Positions 61,743 through 64,000 of a stretch of DNA of 64,000 nt are shown piece by piece. The notes under the pieces were generated by a model, which saw only the letters and a program-made list of their open reading frames with translations, was not told where the DNA came from and searched no databases. The stretch is taken from contig NC_079222.1 of NCBI RefSeq assembly GCF_029633865.1, positions 30,748,936 to 30,812,935 of the forward strand. Direction: 5' to 3'. This stretch comes from Lampris incognitus (lineage: Eukaryota > Chordata > Actinopteri > Lampriformes > Lampridae). Positions within the stretch are counted from its first letter, which is position 1; each line of letters starts with the position of its first letter. The position numbers were made by a program, and so were the translations under genes.

Positions 61743-62169
61743 TCTTCCCCCCCCCTCTTCCCCCCCCGTAATATATCTGGCCAATTACCCCACTCTTCCG
61801 AGCCATCCCGGTCGCTGCTCCTCCCCCTCTGCCGATCCGGGGAGGGCTGCCAGACTACCACATGCCTCCTCTGATACATGTGGAGTCACCAGCCCCTTCT
61901 TTTCACCTGACAGTGAAGAGTTTAGCCAGGGGGACGTAGCACGTGGGAGGATCACGCTATTCCCCTAGTCCCCCCCCCCCTCCGAACAGGCACCCTGACC
62001 GACTAGAGGAGGCGCTAGTGCAGCGACCAGGACACATACCCACATCCGGCTTCCCAAACACAGATACGGCCAGTTGTGTCTGTAGGGACGCCCGATCAAG
62101 CTGGAGGTAACGTGGGGATTCAAACTGGCAATCCCCATGTTGGTAGGCGATGGAATAGACCGCCACGCC
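61743..62169 (-). mobile_element. SINE family B with target duplication
   Basis: A minus-strand copy flanked by AAATGTTTTTTCT at 61730-61742 and 62170-62182. Confidence 0.9.
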
Positions 62170-62182
62170 AAATGTTTTTTCT

Positions 62183-63272
62183 ATGTACAGATATATCATC
62201 CTGTCCCACAGTTAGCCTTGCTGATATGCCCAGGCTACAAGCGGGCAATGTCAAATTTTGAAAACAGTAATCAGATGAATAATGTGGATGGGCTCGAGCA
62301 TTAAGAATGCACCACACAGCAACTATAATTCAAAACCATGTGTATTTTAATGCAACATGAGAAGATATTTCACACTCTGCAATATAAATCTTACTGACAT
62401 CCTGTGCAGCAGATTTTCACAATGACTTCAGTATTCAAGCTGTAGCGCTCAACAAAGGGGACACGATCAAAGGTACAGTAGCGTTAAAACCCCCCGATAA
62501 AACTGAGCTCCTTGAAAACTGTTCATGAACAGTCAGGAAACACCATAACAGGACAAGCAAAACAACGTAGGATAGAATCTCAGTAAAACAAAAATGCAAA
62601 CAACTTAAAAACAAACGAGCAGGATTTGTGGAAGGTGATTTACTTGTTGATTGGCTGTGAGAAAACCCAAAAACGACAATCACAAAAGGAAGCAATATGA
62701 TATCACCAACACTGAAAACAAGTGCTTCAAAAATATCAACCCTACTTCTTGAAAGACAGATTATATAAAGTGCATGACACATTCAAACACACAGCTCTTG
62801 TCTGCATAGAAAAATAACAGTCTCGTTGTGAAGAGCTCGGCCTTTTCCCCCTCCAAACCGGTGCTCTGTACCTCTTACTCAAGCGCTGATTTCAGAATCA
62901 GGACCTTTAACCGGCACATCGCATCCAGCCATTCTGACACTTGTAAAAAGGAAATTGGCCGCTTTTGATTTGAGTTTGACTTTTCTTTCTGCTCTGTGCA
63001 GAGGAACGCCAAAAGAGCCATCTAAAAAGAGCAAGTCACCGTCTGCTCTGATGTAAATATCTTATCATCTGTGCTAAAGGTGGTTATTCAACTTGCAGCC
63101 TGAAACATGAGGGCTGCCGTACACTTTTCTGTGTTTAGACCACTGTGAAATAAAAGCAAGGCAGTTTAAAACTCACAGGCTTACCACCCATAGAAAACAT
63201 AAAAAAATTAAAATCAATCAGAAGTCTGCCACCTTACCCCATTACACCATGTGCCCTATATCCAGACAGTAT
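62183..63272. other. 3' end of the window, possible 3' UTR of a minus-strand neighbour
   Basis: No coding exon recognised. On the minus strand an ATTAAA lies near 62350-62345. In human the gene downstream of AK3 is CDC37L1 in the opposite direction, so a UTR here is possible. I saw nothing in the sequence that names the gene. Confidence 0.2.
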
Positions 63273-63320
63273 ACTACTACTACTACCACTACCACTACTA
63301 TTAGTAGTACTTTCGGCTGC
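63273..63320 (-). mobile_element. 48-bp RTE LINE micro-insertion with 12-bp target duplication
   Basis: On the minus strand it holds only the last bases of the RTE 3' end (GCAGCCGAAAG) and an AGT-type tail. TCCAGACAGTAT occurs at 63261-63272 and again at 63321-63332. It is the same 3' end as the LINE at 32265-32641. Confidence 0.85.
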
Positions 63321-63332
63321 TCCAGACAGTAT

Positions 63333-64000
63333 CTCATCATCATCATCATCATCAGTTCCGTAACCTATGGAGGTCGTAGGAGCACAGCTGATGCCTCAAC
63401 AAGAGGTTGAGTCATCACTGTGCTTCAGTAGGGGGAGTACCTGGTGGTCCCTATCTCCTCTCCAGGTATGGATGGCCTTTGGTTCACAGAGGAACTCATC
63501 CGCCCTCTGACAGGTTTTGTTTTTAGTCCTGCTGGGTGTCCACACACCTTCCTCACAACAACCCAAGGGTTGAAGTTGGGGGTGCCGGTTTAGTCACTGA
63601 CGACCAGACGGTTGCAGTTTAACATCATACCCAGGACACTATCTAAATATGAATTATTCACATGTGAGGGTGCCTCAAATCAAAATGGTATCCTATCCAC
63701 TCACAATACGCTGATCTTACATCTCATAAAATGCAAAGTGCCATCTTGCCAAATGGGTAACTTTGCCTTAGGGTAAATTCTAAATAATGAATTCCCTCTT
63801 ACAAGCATACTCGCTCTACATTAGGGAACTAGTAACAGCATGCAGTGTTTTTATTTCCTTTGGAATCTCAATATTTCAAGGCTGTATTAGTGAGCAAATA
63901 AACCATCTACCAACTATTGTTCTTCTTTTGCAACACCGAAGTGTTTCTTTTGGAAAAAAAATTTTTTTTTTAAATCAGTACACATTAGTGCACAGTAAAA
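63333..64000. other. possible LINE 3' remnant and unrecognised DNA
   Basis: An ATC repeat (63337-63352) is followed by about 250 bp (TTCCGTAACCTATGGAGGTC onward) that looks like the 3' part of a non-LTR element on the minus strand with an ATG-type tail. The rest up to 64000 is AT-rich and unrecognised. Confidence 0.3.

Noticed and set aside
62435-62782. Membrane-like minus-strand frame as an exon of a CDC37L1-type gene
   Set aside because: The residues do not resemble that family, and expected synteny alone is not evidence for an exon.

Overview
The window is vertebrate nuclear DNA, most likely from a teleost fish. Its genes have introns with GT-AG junctions and tRNA-headed SINEs, and the mobile elements (Tc1, Penelope-like, RTE and L1-type) are of kinds common in bony fishes. 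The species cannot be named from the sequence alone. Nothing bacterial, viral or CRISPR-like is present.

Three host genes can be read completely, exon by exon. anxa3 (annexin A3-like, + strand, 4777-15294, 12 coding exons, 322 aa) ends tail to tail with rcl1 (RNA 3'-terminal phosphate cyclase-like, - strand, 41604 down to 15874, 9 exons, 372 aa). rcl1 starts head to head with ak3 (mitochondrial GTP:AMP phosphotransferase, + strand, 42449-56721, 5 exons, 224 aa). The two start codons are 844 bp apart, which suggests a shared promoter. rcl1 and ak3 also neighbour each other on human chromosome 9p24. The genes have unrelated jobs: membrane binding that depends on calcium, small-subunit ribosome biogenesis in the nucleolus, and nucleotide balance in the mitochondrial matrix.

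Layout: 1-4.7 kb is an upstream flank with one SINE and a foldback element holding a 47-bp minisatellite. 4.8-15.8 kb is anxa3, whose introns carry a Tc1 element patched with LINE DNA, two SINEs and a 1197-bp palindromic Tc1 derivative. 15.9-41.6 kb is rcl1, with five SINE-B copies, a second copy of the palindromic Tc1 derivative (three base differences), RTE and L1 LINE fragments, and an inverted-repeat element carrying a broken coiled-coil reading frame that resembles part of AKAP9. 42.4-56.7 kb is ak3, with Penelope-like elements (PLEs), SINEs and microsatellites. 56.7-64 kb is the downstream flank, with nested PLEs, more SINEs and a 48-bp LINE micro-insertion that has target-site duplications.

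The most interesting signals are: the two near-identical long-hairpin Tc1 derivatives in introns of convergent genes; hammerhead-ribozyme-like folds in the terminal repeats of two PLE families; the coiled-coil capture element; and the fact that all eight intronic SINE-B copies lie in the sense direction of their host gene.
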